Source: Chryseobacterium polytrichastri
Lineage (GTDB): Bacteria > Bacteroidota > Bacteroidia > Flavobacteriales > Weeksellaceae
Length of the DNA: 64,000 bases
NCBI RefSeq assembly: GCF_900142445.1
Contig: NZ_FRAV01000009.1
Span: 1 to 64,000 of the forward strand
Direction of reading: 5' to 3'
The notes beneath the pieces are model-generated. The model searched no databases. It was given only the letters and a program-made list of their open reading frames with translations, and had not been told where the DNA came from. Shown one piece after another: positions 16,588-25,290 of this stretch (the first letter of the stretch is position 1; each line of letters starts with the position of its first letter). Position numbers and translations under genes: made by a program.

Positions 16588-17406
16588 TTATTTAAAATAT
16601 TCAACGACGGTATAATTTCCATCCTGGTATTTATCCAATAACTCTTTCAAGTAGTATTTATGCTGTACACCCGTTAAAATCACAATCTTCTTTCCTTTAT
16701 ACAGATTGGCTTGTTTGATTATATTTAACGCCATCGTGTTGTTTCTTAAATCCCAGAAATTACACCAAAGTTGATACCCATCACGGTATGAAATTTTTTC
16801 ACCATCAGGTTTCGTTACAAACTGATGAGCGAAAATATCTTCAGAATTAGAAATTTTAGGAATTTCATGATGCTGCACAAATTGACGGTATCTGTTGACC
16901 ATTTCAAAGCTTAATGAATTTAAAGTTTTAATATCTGTTTTAGCAAAATCTCTCAGCGCATTATTCGCTTCTTTATATTTCTCAAAAATGATTGTATTGG
17001 CTGGGTTTAATGCTTTCTTTTGATACAGGCTATCCATTAATTTTATGGTCAGATTATCTGCAGGAACCATTCCGCGGTCTTTTCGGTATTGATTTCTTCC
17101 TTCAAATTCGAATGGTAGGTTAACGGTTTTTGGGTATTTATTTAAAAATAATATCGCTGCACTTACTTCATTGGAGTTTTTAGACATACTTTCTTTCTTG
17201 AAATCTTTCATTTGCTCCGTATCAAGTTCCTGCAAGATTACATCCGGTTTTATCTTGTCTAATATTTCAAAAAGGCTTTGCGGATTTAATATAGAAGATG
17301 TTGGCTCATGAACCGTTCCCAGAATATAAACTTCTGTTTTCCCCGAACTTTGTGCATTGTAAAAACAAGATAATAAGACCGAAAGGCTTAAAAAGAGATT
17401 CTTCAT
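16588..17406 (-). CDS. Exported TraB/TIKI-ChaN-like protein (DUF5694 type)
   Basis: 272 residues with a signal peptide (about 1-18). VYILGTVHEP near 26-35, ILQELD near 57-62, an EFEGRNQYRKDRG segment and a C-terminal VILTGVQHKYYLKELL form the GxxH...E...R...GxxH pattern of the TraB/TIKI/EreA superfamily, which includes metalloproteases and haem-binding proteins. It follows the S41 protease gene by 26 bp on the same strand, so the two are probably co-transcribed and act together in the envelope. The substrate is unknown. Confidence 0.75.
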   Translation of the reverse strand: MKNLFLSLSVLLSCFYNAQSSGKTEVYILGTVHEPTSSILNPQSLFEILDKIKPDVILQELDTEQMKDFKKESMSKNSNEVSAAILFLNKYPKTVNLPFEFEGRNQYRKDRGMVPADNLTIKLMDSLYQKKALNPANTIIFEKYKEANNALRDFAKTDIKTLNSLSFEMVNRYRQFVQHHEIPKISNSEDIFAHQFVTKPDGEKISYRDGYQLWCNFWDLRNNTMALNIIKQANLYKGKKIVILTGVQHKYYLKELLDKYQDGNYTVVEYFK

Positions 17407-17432
17407 TGTATATGATTAATTTATAGTAATGA

Positions 17433-18467
17433 TTATTTAATTTTCTTAATCCACTCAACCGATGCTGTAATTTTTTTATCTGTATTTAGATCTTCAAAAT
17501 TATCCCCACCTATGATTTCCATATCAGGTTTTACATTTTCAATATAGATTTTCCCCGTTCTGTCAACCACATATCCTACAGCTAAATTTAATCCTGAATT
17601 TGAATCAACCTTGAAACCTTCGTTGGTTGTGGTGTATCCTGCAGAATCTTCACCAAACATTTTAGTATTCTTTCTGCCAACTAAGCTTACAGCGGTCATC
17701 TCTCCTGAACTAGCAGTATATCCACTAATCAAAACAGCCACGGGCAATTGTTTTCCAACAGGTACTTTTAATTTTCTTCTGTTTAGAACCTGGTTATTAT
17801 CAACATATATGTTCCCATTTTTCAAGATCCAATCTCCTTCAGACTTTTTCTCAGATGTTACGAATCCGCCAATTTTTTCATTGTCTCCAATCAGATCGCT
17901 AATGCCTGCAATCATCGGATACATATTACCTCCCGTATTCAGTCTTAAATCAATAATCCATCCTTTTATTTTCCCAGAATTTATTTTATCAATTTCATCA
18001 ACAATGTTTCCAGCAATGCTATCCATCTTCTTCGTGCTAAAATCACTATTTCCAGGAATTCTTAGATAACCAATATTTTTATTAATCACTACCGCCTCTA
18101 CTTTTTCATACTTCTTTACAGCATTCTTCACCACTTCATTATCTAGTCTTTTCACATTTTTGATCCATCGGTAATTCTTATTTTTATAGCTTAACCATCC
18201 ATGATGATCTTCTATTTTTTCAAATAAATAAGGATATACGGAAAGGGCCGCCTGAATATTTCCTGCCTCTTTTGTTTTATTATACACCTCTGTCTGTAAA
18301 GAATTCCAATCTATTTTATCTTTATTTAATGCATGATCATGAATCAATACAAGCGTTTTATCTATGTATTGTTTTACACTATCATTTTTAAAATGAATCT
18401 GCTGTTGAGCATGGCATATTACTGTACTACTAAAAACCGTAAAAAGGAGAAAAATCATTTGTTTCAT
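17433..18467 (-). CDS. Exported S41-family serine peptidase
   Basis: 344 residues with signal peptide (cleavage near CHAQ, residue 20). It carries the tail-specific protease core: GWIIDLRLNTGGNMYPM, then SGYTASSGEMTAVSLVGRKNTKMFGEDSAG, with the nucleophile Ser at about residue 254. The usual Lys is not clearly placed; in tricorn/IRBP-like S41 members the catalytic set differs. No PDZ domain is obvious between about 80 and 130. Periplasmic or surface proteolysis is expected. First gene of a two-gene operon. Confidence 0.88.
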   Translation of the reverse strand: MKQMIFLLFTVFSSTVICHAQQQIHFKNDSVKQYIDKTLVLIHDHALNKDKIDWNSLQTEVYNKTKEAGNIQAALSVYPYLFEKIEDHHGWLSYKNKNYRWIKNVKRLDNEVVKNAVKKYEKVEAVVINKNIGYLRIPGNSDFSTKKMDSIAGNIVDEIDKINSGKIKGWIIDLRLNTGGNMYPMIAGISDLIGDNEKIGGFVTSEKKSEGDWILKNGNIYVDNNQVLNRRKLKVPVGKQLPVAVLISGYTASSGEMTAVSLVGRKNTKMFGEDSAGYTTTNEGFKVDSNSGLNLAVGYVVDRTGKIYIENVKPDMEIIGGDNFEDLNTDKKITASVEWIKKIK

Positions 18468-18592
18468 GAGAAATTATATGTGGGGAGTTTTTGTTTTAAA
18501 AATCTAGTATTCAAGCGATAATTTATTTTGTAACTGTTAGTCTTCAATATCTTTCCGCTTCTCGACATTGAAATTCCAAATTTTTTTTCAGA

Positions 18593-19255
18593 TTATAAAT
18601 CCATTCGGTTTACAATACTTTCCAGTGTAACAGCGGTTCTTTCAATATCTCCACCGTCTGGATGAAAAATCCATAAAGAATTCTGATCTCTATGATCTAT
18701 CAATAAAATTCTTGTATTTTCGAAACCAATTGCTAAACAATCTGCCAATTCTTTATACTGTATTTCTTGATTTTTTTGAGAACTGTCATCAACCATTTCC
18801 AACAATGGCGCTGTAAATCCTTTTAATTGATTAATCGTAAGATAAGATTTACCGTCTATATTTGTTTTTTCACAAAGTTCATTCAGAGTAAAAAGACTAA
18901 AATTTTCTTCATCAGGGAAAATTGAAATTTGGGGTTCAAATTTATCACTAATCAAATATTCAAAATACGGAAGGGGAATTTCAATTTTAGCTTTATTGAG
19001 AATAGCAGTCAACTGTTTTATGGTTTTGTCATTCTTTTTGACCACCGTATTTGGATTAGAATACCCGAATTCATCTGCTTTCCATTGTACGGTATCAAAC
19101 TTGAACTCTCTCGAACAATTGGGACAATGAATGATCATAAAAGTCATTTTCTTTTCTACTGCAGATTGTACAAAATTATAGTCAAATGCACTCAGCTCTT
19201 GCGGAGAAAATATTTTTCCACAATCCCATGAATAAGGACAAATTAATTCTTTCAT
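18593..19255 (-). CDS. SMI1/KNR4 (SUKH)-like protein with an N-terminal CxxC region
   Basis: 220 residues. The N-terminus has two possible metal-binding pairs, CPYSWDC and HCPNCSREF. The remainder looks like the SUKH fold: PYFEYLISDKFEP, then a beta-rich LADCLAIGFENTRILLIDHRDQNSLWIFHPDGGD and a final helix. SUKH proteins often neutralise toxins of contact-dependent or polymorphic systems, but many serve other roles. No toxin gene is next to it, so immunity is only a possibility. Single gene, ATG at 19255. Confidence 0.6.
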   Translation of the reverse strand: MKELICPYSWDCGKIFSPQELSAFDYNFVQSAVEKKMTFMIIHCPNCSREFKFDTVQWKADEFGYSNPNTVVKKNDKTIKQLTAILNKAKIEIPLPYFEYLISDKFEPQISIFPDEENFSLFTLNELCEKTNIDGKSYLTINQLKGFTAPLLEMVDDSSQKNQEIQYKELADCLAIGFENTRILLIDHRDQNSLWIFHPDGGDIERTAVTLESIVNRMDL

Positions 19256-19367
19256 ACTCTCTTTTCAATTAATAAATTAAATCTAATTTATTTCATCATC
19301 TGTATTTCATTTACACCCAATATTCAAAGATATTGACGCACGGCGAATGTACAAAAAGAAAGCATCA

Positions 19368-19397
19368 AAAAAAATCCCGGCAGCAGACCAGGATTTT
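19368..19397 (-). terminator. Rho-independent terminator
   Basis: On the minus strand AATCCTGG pairs with CCGGGATT (one wobble) and is followed by eight T, immediately after the stop of the 181-residue gene. Confidence 0.8.
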
Positions 19398-19943
19398 CTA
19401 TTTTATTTTTTTAATATCAAAAGGATTTTTAAAAATGAGTTCTTCATGTTTTCCTTTGATTTCCATTTTTCTCTGAAGGAGATTTAAAGCCATTTTTCGA
19501 ATAAAAAGATTTTTATCATTTAAATTCCAATAAGAATCTTCATGAACTTTTTTAGGTTTTCGGATTAGGTAAAACTCTGTTTCCCAAGTATCAACATTGT
19601 GATAAAATTCAATAATTCCGCAATGTTCAGGAATTACAGCATGCTCAATCATGCCCATCGGAAGTAAAAAACTAAACGAATTACAAACATAATCTCCACA
19701 GGAAATTTTATCGTGTTTCAGAAACTTCTCTCCCGTTTTTGTATTTAGATATGATTTTTTGAAGTCATTTTTAAAATCACTTTTCGAAAACTTGATCTCA
19801 ATTTCATGACTGAATCCTTCCGCATCAATGATTAATATATCTGCCTCCCAATCAGAATGAAAATGATTGGTCAATACAATCTCCTTCTCAAAATCGCAGT
19901 GAGAATGAATATATGCATGAACAAGTTCTTCTATTTTTAACAT
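19398..19943 (-). CDS. PD-(D/E)XK nuclease-like protein (MmcB-like)
   Basis: 181 residues. The N-terminal half holds a candidate nuclease core: an early Glu, WEADILIIDAEG with the Asp, and EIEIKFSKSDFKNDF with the E-x-K. This is the restriction-endonuclease-like arrangement of MmcB-type DNA repair and related proteins. No DNA-binding domain is visible. A possible Cys pair (CGDYVC) lies in the middle. It is a solitary gene, so neither repair nor defence can be assigned. Confidence 0.6.
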   Translation of the reverse strand: MLKIEELVHAYIHSHCDFEKEIVLTNHFHSDWEADILIIDAEGFSHEIEIKFSKSDFKNDFKKSYLNTKTGEKFLKHDKISCGDYVCNSFSFLLPMGMIEHAVIPEHCGIIEFYHNVDTWETEFYLIRKPKKVHEDSYWNLNDKNLFIRKMALNLLQRKMEIKGKHEELIFKNPFDIKKIK

Positions 19944-20036
19944 GAATTTCTAAATAAATGATAAATAATGATTGATAAATGATACACCTAACTCCTACAA
20001 CTCTAAAACACTATCACTCTAAAACACTCCAACTCA

Positions 20037-21020
20037 CTAGCTCACCAACAAACTGCATCCACGAATATCAGAATGATCAATTCTTCCCAACACCTGAAAT
20101 TTACCATCCGGAAGTGTTTTTCCTAAATCCTGCGTGGCAATAAAAGCACAAGAATGAATATTGCCCAGATCTATAATATTGATAGCGCCAGTCCTTCCCT
20201 CTTTTTCATAATTAAAAGGATCTTCGGCATTTCTCACCAAAATCCGCATCCAGTTTGGACACTGATATACATTTTCACCTAAAGAATAGGCTTGCGACAG
20301 AAGTTCTGTCATTGAATATTCTGAATAAATTTTATCCGTTTTAAAACCTTCCTGTAAAATGGTCAGTAACTCATCTTTGGTCATTTCTTCTTTACGCCCT
20401 TTCATTCCACCCGTTTCTATAATTGTAAGAGTATCTGATAATGCAAGGGTTTGAGCATTTGAATCACAATAATCAAGAAAATCTAAAAGGGCAAAAGAAA
20501 CTCCGAAAAGAATCACTTTTTTATCTTTCAATGTATTTAACAATTCAAATAAATCTGAATGATTGTAAAGAAAATATCCGTTTTCAGGCTTGGCAGATTT
20601 TTTCATTAAATAATCTACCATATAGATTAAGGAAGAGTTTTGTTTTTCCAAATAACTTGGAAGCAGCCCTAAAAAGATAAAATCTTCCGGTTTACCGATG
20701 AACTGTTCAAAACTTTTGTAAATACTTTCCTGATAGATATTTTCGTCTGCGATAAAATGCTTAGACAAATTCATCTGTGTCGTTCCCGAACTCTGAAAAT
20801 AAAGATTTGCTGACACATTTTTGTCCACAATCTGATGATTCTTAAACATCTCAATGGGCAGAAACGGAATTTTTGTCAGTTCACTCACCTCATCAGGATT
20901 TATTTTCAGGTAATCAACAAACTTTCTATAGATCTCAATATTTTCATATTGATAACGAAAGGTTTTCAATGCTGCATCCAAAAAATCCTGCTCTGACTGT
21001 ATGCTGAATATATTTTCCAA
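20037..21020 (-). CDS. LuxE-like acyl-protein synthetase / acyl transferase
   Basis: 327 residues of the acyl-protein synthetase (PF04443) type within the adenylate-forming superfamily. Motifs: FQSSGTTQM (nucleotide loop), ETGGMKGRKEEM, YSEYSMTELLSQAYS, and a final GRIDHSDIRGCSLLV. LuxE activates a fatty acid as acyl-AMP and transfers it to a Cys on itself. In Bacteroidota single copies lie outside lux operons and their acceptor is unknown. The frame begins with TTG at 21020; an in-frame stop lies only eight codons upstream and no ATG fits the family start, so TTG is the best start. Confidence 0.8.
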   Translation of the reverse strand: MENIFSIQSEQDFLDAALKTFRYQYENIEIYRKFVDYLKINPDEVSELTKIPFLPIEMFKNHQIVDKNVSANLYFQSSGTTQMNLSKHFIADENIYQESIYKSFEQFIGKPEDFIFLGLLPSYLEKQNSSLIYMVDYLMKKSAKPENGYFLYNHSDLFELLNTLKDKKVILFGVSFALLDFLDYCDSNAQTLALSDTLTIIETGGMKGRKEEMTKDELLTILQEGFKTDKIYSEYSMTELLSQAYSLGENVYQCPNWMRILVRNAEDPFNYEKEGRTGAINIIDLGNIHSCAFIATQDLGKTLPDGKFQVLGRIDHSDIRGCSLLVS

Positions 21021-21205
21021 TCTTTTATAAAATTTTATTCGCCTCTTTTACGACTTCCATTTGAAGCAAGTCATAAGAAAACCCTTTTTCTTTTAATATT
21101 TTTTAACCTTCAATTTATTTTTTTGGTCAGATTATTGCTAATACTTATCCGGAATATGGATTAAAAACAGGAAGCAAATTTATTTCCTTCCGAGAATTAC
21201 CTCTT

Positions 21206-21997
21206 TTAGGGGTAATTTTTTTTTGTTCCATCCGCAAAAGTCATCAATTCAAAATCTTTCTCAAAAACACCGTATGTAAAATACGAGATCCAATCTCCAA
21301 GATTGATATACTTTGCTTTTGGTTCCAAATCCAACACCATTGGAAGATGACGGTGACCATAGATAAAATAATCAATCTGCTGAGTTTTCAGTTTTTCTTT
21401 TGAATAGATAATTAAAAACTCTTTCTCTTCTCCTAAAAACTCTTTGTCTTCATCACCAGAGATCATTTTATTCTTTTGAGACATGTACAAAGCGATTTTC
21501 ATCGCAATATCAGGATGAATCCATTTAAAAAACCATTGTGCTACAGGATTGGTAAAGACTTTTTTCATTCTTTTATATCCTTTATCACCAGGTCCCAAAC
21601 CATCTCCATGAGCCAGTAAAAACTGTTTACCACCCATCTCAAAATATTGTTTTTGATAGAAAACCGTACACCCAATTTCTTCTTCCAGATAATCTTTCAT
21701 CCACAAGTCATGGTTTCCTACAAAAAAATAAACGTGAATTCCACGGTCTTTCAATTCTGCAATTTTCCCTAAAACACGTACATATCCTTTGGGAATGACG
21801 TGCTTCCATTCATGCCAAAAATCAAAAAGGTCACCCATTAAAAACAAAACCTGAGCATCTTCTTTGATCTCATCCATCCAACGGATAAATTTCTCTTCAC
21901 GCACTTTGCTGTCCTTGGGATTAGGAGCTCCAAAATGTTGATCTGAGGCAAAATATACTTTTTTACCAGGTTCTAAATTGATGGTAGTTTTTAACAC
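21206..21997 (-). CDS. lpxH: UDP-2,3-diacylglucosamine diphosphatase, LpxH-like metallophosphatase
   Basis: 263 residues. Calcineurin-type metal motifs are complete: SDQHFG (D19, H21), GDLFDFW (D56), GNHDLW (N95-H96), AHGDG and YGHRH. LpxH splits UDP-2,3-diacylglucosamine to lipid X in lipid A synthesis at the inner membrane. Trp and Lys residues after GDLFDFWHEW are typical for this family. The start is GTG at 21997, 24 bp after queD, so the two share an operon. No cis-regulatory element of its own is seen. LpxH rather than another phosphoesterase is a good but not certain call. Confidence 0.85.
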   Translation of the reverse strand: MLKTTINLEPGKKVYFASDQHFGAPNPKDSKVREEKFIRWMDEIKEDAQVLFLMGDLFDFWHEWKHVIPKGYVRVLGKIAELKDRGIHVYFFVGNHDLWMKDYLEEEIGCTVFYQKQYFEMGGKQFLLAHGDGLGPGDKGYKRMKKVFTNPVAQWFFKWIHPDIAMKIALYMSQKNKMISGDEDKEFLGEEKEFLIIYSKEKLKTQQIDYFIYGHRHLPMVLDLEPKAKYINLGDWISYFTYGVFEKDFELMTFADGTKKNYP

Positions 21998-22021
21998 CTA
22001 TTGAGTTTTTTGTTGAATATA

Positions 22022-22468
22022 TTATTGATTATCTTCTGCAAACCACTCTCCGTAAGAGTTTTCGGTTTCATGAAGTTTAAGGTAAGCAAGAGAAATTCCT
22101 TCCGGAAGTTTTGATTTTATTTTTGCAGCAATAGCATACAACATATTTTCACATGTTGGCTGAAAGTTGCAATAGATCACTTTATGCCCCTGACTCTCAA
22201 GACTCTCTCCCAGTTCTCTATGTGGAGACAATCCGTTGATTAAAACTGCATGATCCCAAACATCAACAATTTCGGGTTTTACAATACTTTTAATATCACC
22301 AAAATCAACTACCATCCCATTTTTAGGGTTCTCCAAATCATTTACAGGCTTTCCTTTCACTGTTACCAACAGCTTATAAGAATGTCCATGCATATTTTTA
22401 CATTTCCCATCGTAGTTATACAACACGTGGGCTGTTTCAAATGTGAAAATCTTTGTAATACGTATCAT
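22022..22468 (-). CDS. queD: 6-carboxy-5,6,7,8-tetrahydropterin synthase
   Basis: 148 residues of the PTPS/QueD family. Zinc ligands are the His in FETAHVL and the two in CKNMHGHSY, with the catalytic Cys in GKCKNMHGHSY; HETENSYGEW near the C-terminus holds the pterin-anchoring Glu. QueD converts 7,8-dihydroneopterin triphosphate into the queuosine precursor. It is the first gene of an operon with lpxH. A TACCTTTG box lies 4 bases before the ATG, implying a leaderless mRNA. Confidence 0.92.
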   Translation of the reverse strand: MIRITKIFTFETAHVLYNYDGKCKNMHGHSYKLLVTVKGKPVNDLENPKNGMVVDFGDIKSIVKPEIVDVWDHAVLINGLSPHRELGESLESQGHKVIYCNFQPTCENMLYAIAAKIKSKLPEGISLAYLKLHETENSYGEWFAEDNQ

Positions 22469-22472
22469 ACTG

Positions 22473-22480
22473 CAAAGGTA
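22473..22480 (-). promoter_or_regulatory. Promoter -7 box of queD-lpxH, predicted leaderless
   Basis: Minus strand TACCTTTG-CAGT-ATG. The spacing places the transcription start at the queD start codon. No clear -33 element. Confidence 0.55.
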
Positions 22481-22678
22481 AGAAATTTGGTTTGAGTTAT
22501 AAATTTGTTTCGTACAGTCTAGAAGATTTATATTGATTATTAGAATAGCATTTTTTTACCTTTAAATATAAAAGAATAGGAAATACAGTAAACATAACAA
22601 CAATTATTAATGATATAAAATTTGATATGAATTATTACTTATACATCTAATTATTCTAAGAGTTAATACATAATTATA

Positions 22679-22686
22679 TATTTTTG
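22679..22686 (+). promoter_or_regulatory. Predicted -7 box before the 139-residue membrane protein gene
   Basis: TATTTTTG matches TAnnTTTG, 22 bases before the ATG at 22709. Confidence 0.4.
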
Positions 22687-22708
22687 CCATATATTCAAAA
22701 ATAATTTA

Positions 22709-23128
22709 ATGCACGAGGAATATAAGCTAACAATTTTTAGGCAGTCAAGACTAATTACCTGCATTTTTACGTTACCCATATTCCTATTTATAGCTCTTAT
22801 TATCGGAGTTGAAAGTCATTATATCATTATATCTTTAGTATTTTCAGCTATCATACTTTTCTTGATGTATTATTTTTCAGTAGGACACCTCAATATAGCT
22901 GTTGATAAAAATGTGGTAGCATTTACTTGGAAAAAGAAGCTCATTTTTAATTATAAACCAATCTCAAAAATTGAATTTAGAGATATAAAAGTTATCATTT
23001 TAGATGATAATCAATTCTTGCGAAAAATTAAAACAGATAAAAATACAATCTATATCAATAATTCTAAAATCAAATCAAAAGATGCTGAAAAGCTTATCTC
23101 AAGATTGAAAAATGAAATAAAGTTATAG
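22709..23128 (+). CDS. Small membrane protein of unknown function
   Basis: 139 residues. Two membrane segments (about 17-36 and 40-57) are followed by a soluble beta-strand tail with many Lys and Ile (ITWKKKLIFNYKPISKIEF...). This is a PH-like or DUF-type topology, but no family was recognised. Its plus orientation differs from the minus-strand genes on each side. It may be co-transcribed with a short membrane ORF that begins at its end. Confidence 0.6.
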   Translation: MHEEYKLTIFRQSRLITCIFTLPIFLFIALIIGVESHYIIISLVFSAIILFLMYYFSVGHLNIAVDKNVVAFTWKKKLIFNYKPISKIEFRDIKVIILDDNQFLRKIKTDKNTIYINNSKIKSKDAEKLISRLKNEIKL

Positions 23129-23160
23129 ATAGTTGGCAAGAATTTTCTGAAAAAGGATAT

Positions 23161-23322
23161 TTGAGAAAAGCATATCTAATAAATTCTTTTCTAACAATAA
23201 TTTTAATGATAGTTTTTATTACTCTGACTATCTTTAAAGGTTTCCAGCCTTATTCTTTATCGATATTTATTTTAATTATTCCACAGATAATTTTGTATAA
23301 CAAACAAATGAAAAACAAATAA
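23161..23322 (+). CDS. Possible 53-residue membrane peptide
   Basis: An open frame (TTG at 23161, stop TAA at 23320-23322) codes for a basic start, two hydrophobic segments (SFLTIILMIVFITLTIF and SLSIFILIIPQIILY) and a basic end. The frame is open from just before the stop of the preceding gene, in another reading frame. The lack of ATG and its small size make it uncertain; it may be the remnant of a longer second gene or part of a frameshifted pair. Confidence 0.3.
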   Translation: MRKAYLINSFLTIILMIVFITLTIFKGFQPYSLSIFILIIPQIILYNKQMKNK

Positions 23323-23326
23323 ATAA

Positions 23327-23710
23327 CTAAATCTTATCCAACCAATCATTTCCCAAACGTTTGATCTTATGAGTTTCTACATCAATCAAAATCCATAAGG
23401 TTAATGAATCTACCACAAGCTGATCATTACAGTAAAATTCAACTTTTCTAGGTTGTTTAGCTCCTTCAGGAACTTTAGGGTAGGTTTTTACGGTAATAAC
23501 ATCTCCCAAATACACCTGCTTTTTATATTGAATATGGTGATCCAGAAGCATCCAGATATCTCCGGGATATTCCGTTTTATATTTCACAAAATCCCAATGT
23601 TCACCGGCAATTTCTTCTACCCAATGCACATACTGAACATTATTAACATGATTGTTATGGTCAATATGTTCTTTGGTAACTTTTATTTCTTTTTGATAAA
23701 TTAAACTCAT
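23327..23710 (-). CDS. Acyl-CoA thioesterase, 4HBT hotdog-fold
   Basis: 127 residues, one hotdog domain. VTKEHIDHNNHVNNVQYVHWVEE near residues 10-32 is the YbgC/FatA-like motif with the catalytic Asp/His and HVNN-xxY. It hydrolyses acyl-CoA or acyl-ACP thioesters; chain length is not predictable. Single gene, between the small membrane genes and aceA, but no evidence links it to the glyoxylate genes. Confidence 0.85.
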   Translation of the reverse strand: MSLIYQKEIKVTKEHIDHNNHVNNVQYVHWVEEIAGEHWDFVKYKTEYPGDIWMLLDHHIQYKKQVYLGDVITVKTYPKVPEGAKQPRKVEFYCNDQLVVDSLTLWILIDVETHKIKRLGNDWLDKI

Positions 23711-23775
23711 TATTTTTCACGTCTTCATTACTATTCAAATATATGAACTTTAAATTTTTAATTTTAATTCCCACC

Positions 23776-23803
23776 TAAAAACCTTCCCAAAACTGAGAAG
23801 GTT
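23776..23803 (-). terminator. Rho-independent terminator of aceBA
   Basis: On the minus strand AACCTTC pairs with GAAGGTT across a short loop, followed by TTTTTA. It lies about 40 bases after the aceA stop. Confidence 0.7.
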
Positions 23804-23840
23804 CACATCTAAAAAATTTATTTAAATAGGAAAAAATGAT

Positions 23841-25121
23841 CTAATGAAATTGTGCCGTTTCCGTAGAATCTTTCATTGCTACTGTTGCCGAAGCACCGCT
23901 TGTTACAACATTCTGTACCTCATCAAAATATCCGGTTCCAACAAAAGACTGATGTTTCACCGCTCTGAACCCTTTTTTCTGCAAAGCAAATTCACGTTCC
24001 TGAAGTTCGGAATAGCCAGCCATCCCTTTTTCTTTATATGCTAATGCCAATTCAAACATTGCTGTATTCAACGCATGGAAACCCGCCAACGTAATAAACT
24101 GGAATTTATAGCCCAACTTTGCAAGTTCTTCTCTAAAATTTAACATTTCATCCACAGAAAGTCTTGCCGCCCAATTGAAAGAAGGCGAACAATTATAAGC
24201 CAACATTTTTCCGGGGAACTTGGCATGAATACCTTCTGCGAATTTTCTCGCCTGTTCCAAATCAGGATTTGAAGTTTCCATCCAAATTAAATCTGCGTAA
24301 GGAGCATAAGACAAACCACGATCAATTCCCTGTTCTACTCCATTTTTCACCACATAAAAACCTTCGGAAGTTCTTTCACCTGTCACAAATTTCTTATCTC
24401 TGTCGTCAATATCTGAAGTTAATAAATCTGCTGCATCCGCATCTGTTCGGGCAATAATCAAACTTGGAACTCCTAAAACATCAGCTGCCAAACGGGCTGC
24501 AATCAATTTATTAATCGCTTCCTGAGTCGGAACCAATACCTTTCCTCCCAAATGACCACATTTTTTAGCGGAAGACAACTGATCTTCAAAATGTACCGCA
24601 GCAGCGCCCGCTTCGATCATTTGTTTCATTAATTCGTAGGCATTCAGATTTCCACCAAAACCTGCTTCTGCATCTGCAATGATGGGAACTAAATATTCTT
24701 TATCTCCTCCTCCATTTACGGACTGGATTTGATCTGCTCTCAATAAAGCATTATTAATTTTCTTCACCACAGAAGGCACTGAATTCGCGGGATACAAAGA
24801 TTGATCAGGGTACATCTCTCCTGATAAATTAGCATCTGCAGCAACCTGCCATCCTGAAAGGTAAATAGCCTCCAAGCCTGCATCAACTTCCTGCACGGCC
24901 TGATTTCCCGTTAATGCTCCCAATCCTGCAACGAAATCCTGATTGTTTAATTTATCCCAGAATTTCTTTGACATTTCTCTCGCAATCGTATATTCTAATT
25001 GATAAGACCCTCTTAATTTGAGGACGTCTTCTGCTGTGTAAGGTCTTTTTACTCCGCTCCAACGTGGATTTGTCAGCCAGTCTTTTTCTATTTCCTGAAT
25101 TTGTTCTTGTCTTGTTTTCAT
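23841..25121 (-). CDS. aceA: Isocitrate lyase
   Basis: 426 residues. It cleaves isocitrate to succinate and glyoxylate, the first glyoxylate-shunt step that lets the cell grow on acetate or fatty acids. The signature KKCGHLGGK carries the catalytic Cys (about 188). [23 protein letters not shown] lies near the N-terminus, and metal/substrate residues are in [11 protein letters not shown] and [12 protein letters not shown]. Length matches the short bacterial form. It follows aceB by 169 bp on the same strand without a terminator, so aceB-aceA is probably one transcript. Confidence 0.97.
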   Translation of the reverse strand: MKTRQEQIQEIEKDWLTNPRWSGVKRPYTAEDVLKLRGSYQLEYTIAREMSKKFWDKLNNQDFVAGLGALTGNQAVQEVDAGLEAIYLSGWQVAADANLSGEMYPDQSLYPANSVPSVVKKINNALLRADQIQSVNGGGDKEYLVPIIADAEAGFGGNLNAYELMKQMIEAGAAAVHFEDQLSSAKKCGHLGGKVLVPTQEAINKLIAARLAADVLGVPSLIIARTDADAADLLTSDIDDRDKKFVTGERTSEGFYVVKNGVEQGIDRGLSYAPYADLIWMETSNPDLEQARKFAEGIHAKFPGKMLAYNCSPSFNWAARLSVDEMLNFREELAKLGYKFQFITLAGFHALNTAMFELALAYKEKGMAGYSELQEREFALQKKGFRAVKHQSFVGTGYFDEVQNVVTSGASATVAMKDSTETAQFH

Positions 25122-25290
25122 AATAATTGGATTTTAGATATTTAGAGTTTTTTCACTTGAAAATCGGAACCATTAAGGTTAAATTAAGTTGTTAAGAATA
25201 TTAAGGTTATTTTTTTAGCTTAAAAATCAGAATGATTTAAACTTAATTACACTTAAATTCTTAAATAAGATCTTAATGGTTAAAATCAAT

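Noticed and set aside
19985..20040. Low-complexity CTCTAAAACACT repeats before the LuxE-like stop codon
   Set aside because: Two partial units only. Looks like simple-sequence drift, not an element or CRISPR.
21196..21222. Hairpin ATTACC...GGGTAAT with a T run on the plus strand, over the lpxH stop codon
   Set aside because: It would terminate a plus-strand transcript, and no plus-strand gene precedes it. On the lpxH strand it lacks a T run.
25169..25280. Inverted repeat ACCATTAAG / CTTAATGGT between aceB and aceA
   Set aside because: Arms of 9 bp separated by nearly 100 bp of AT-rich DNA. Most likely chance.
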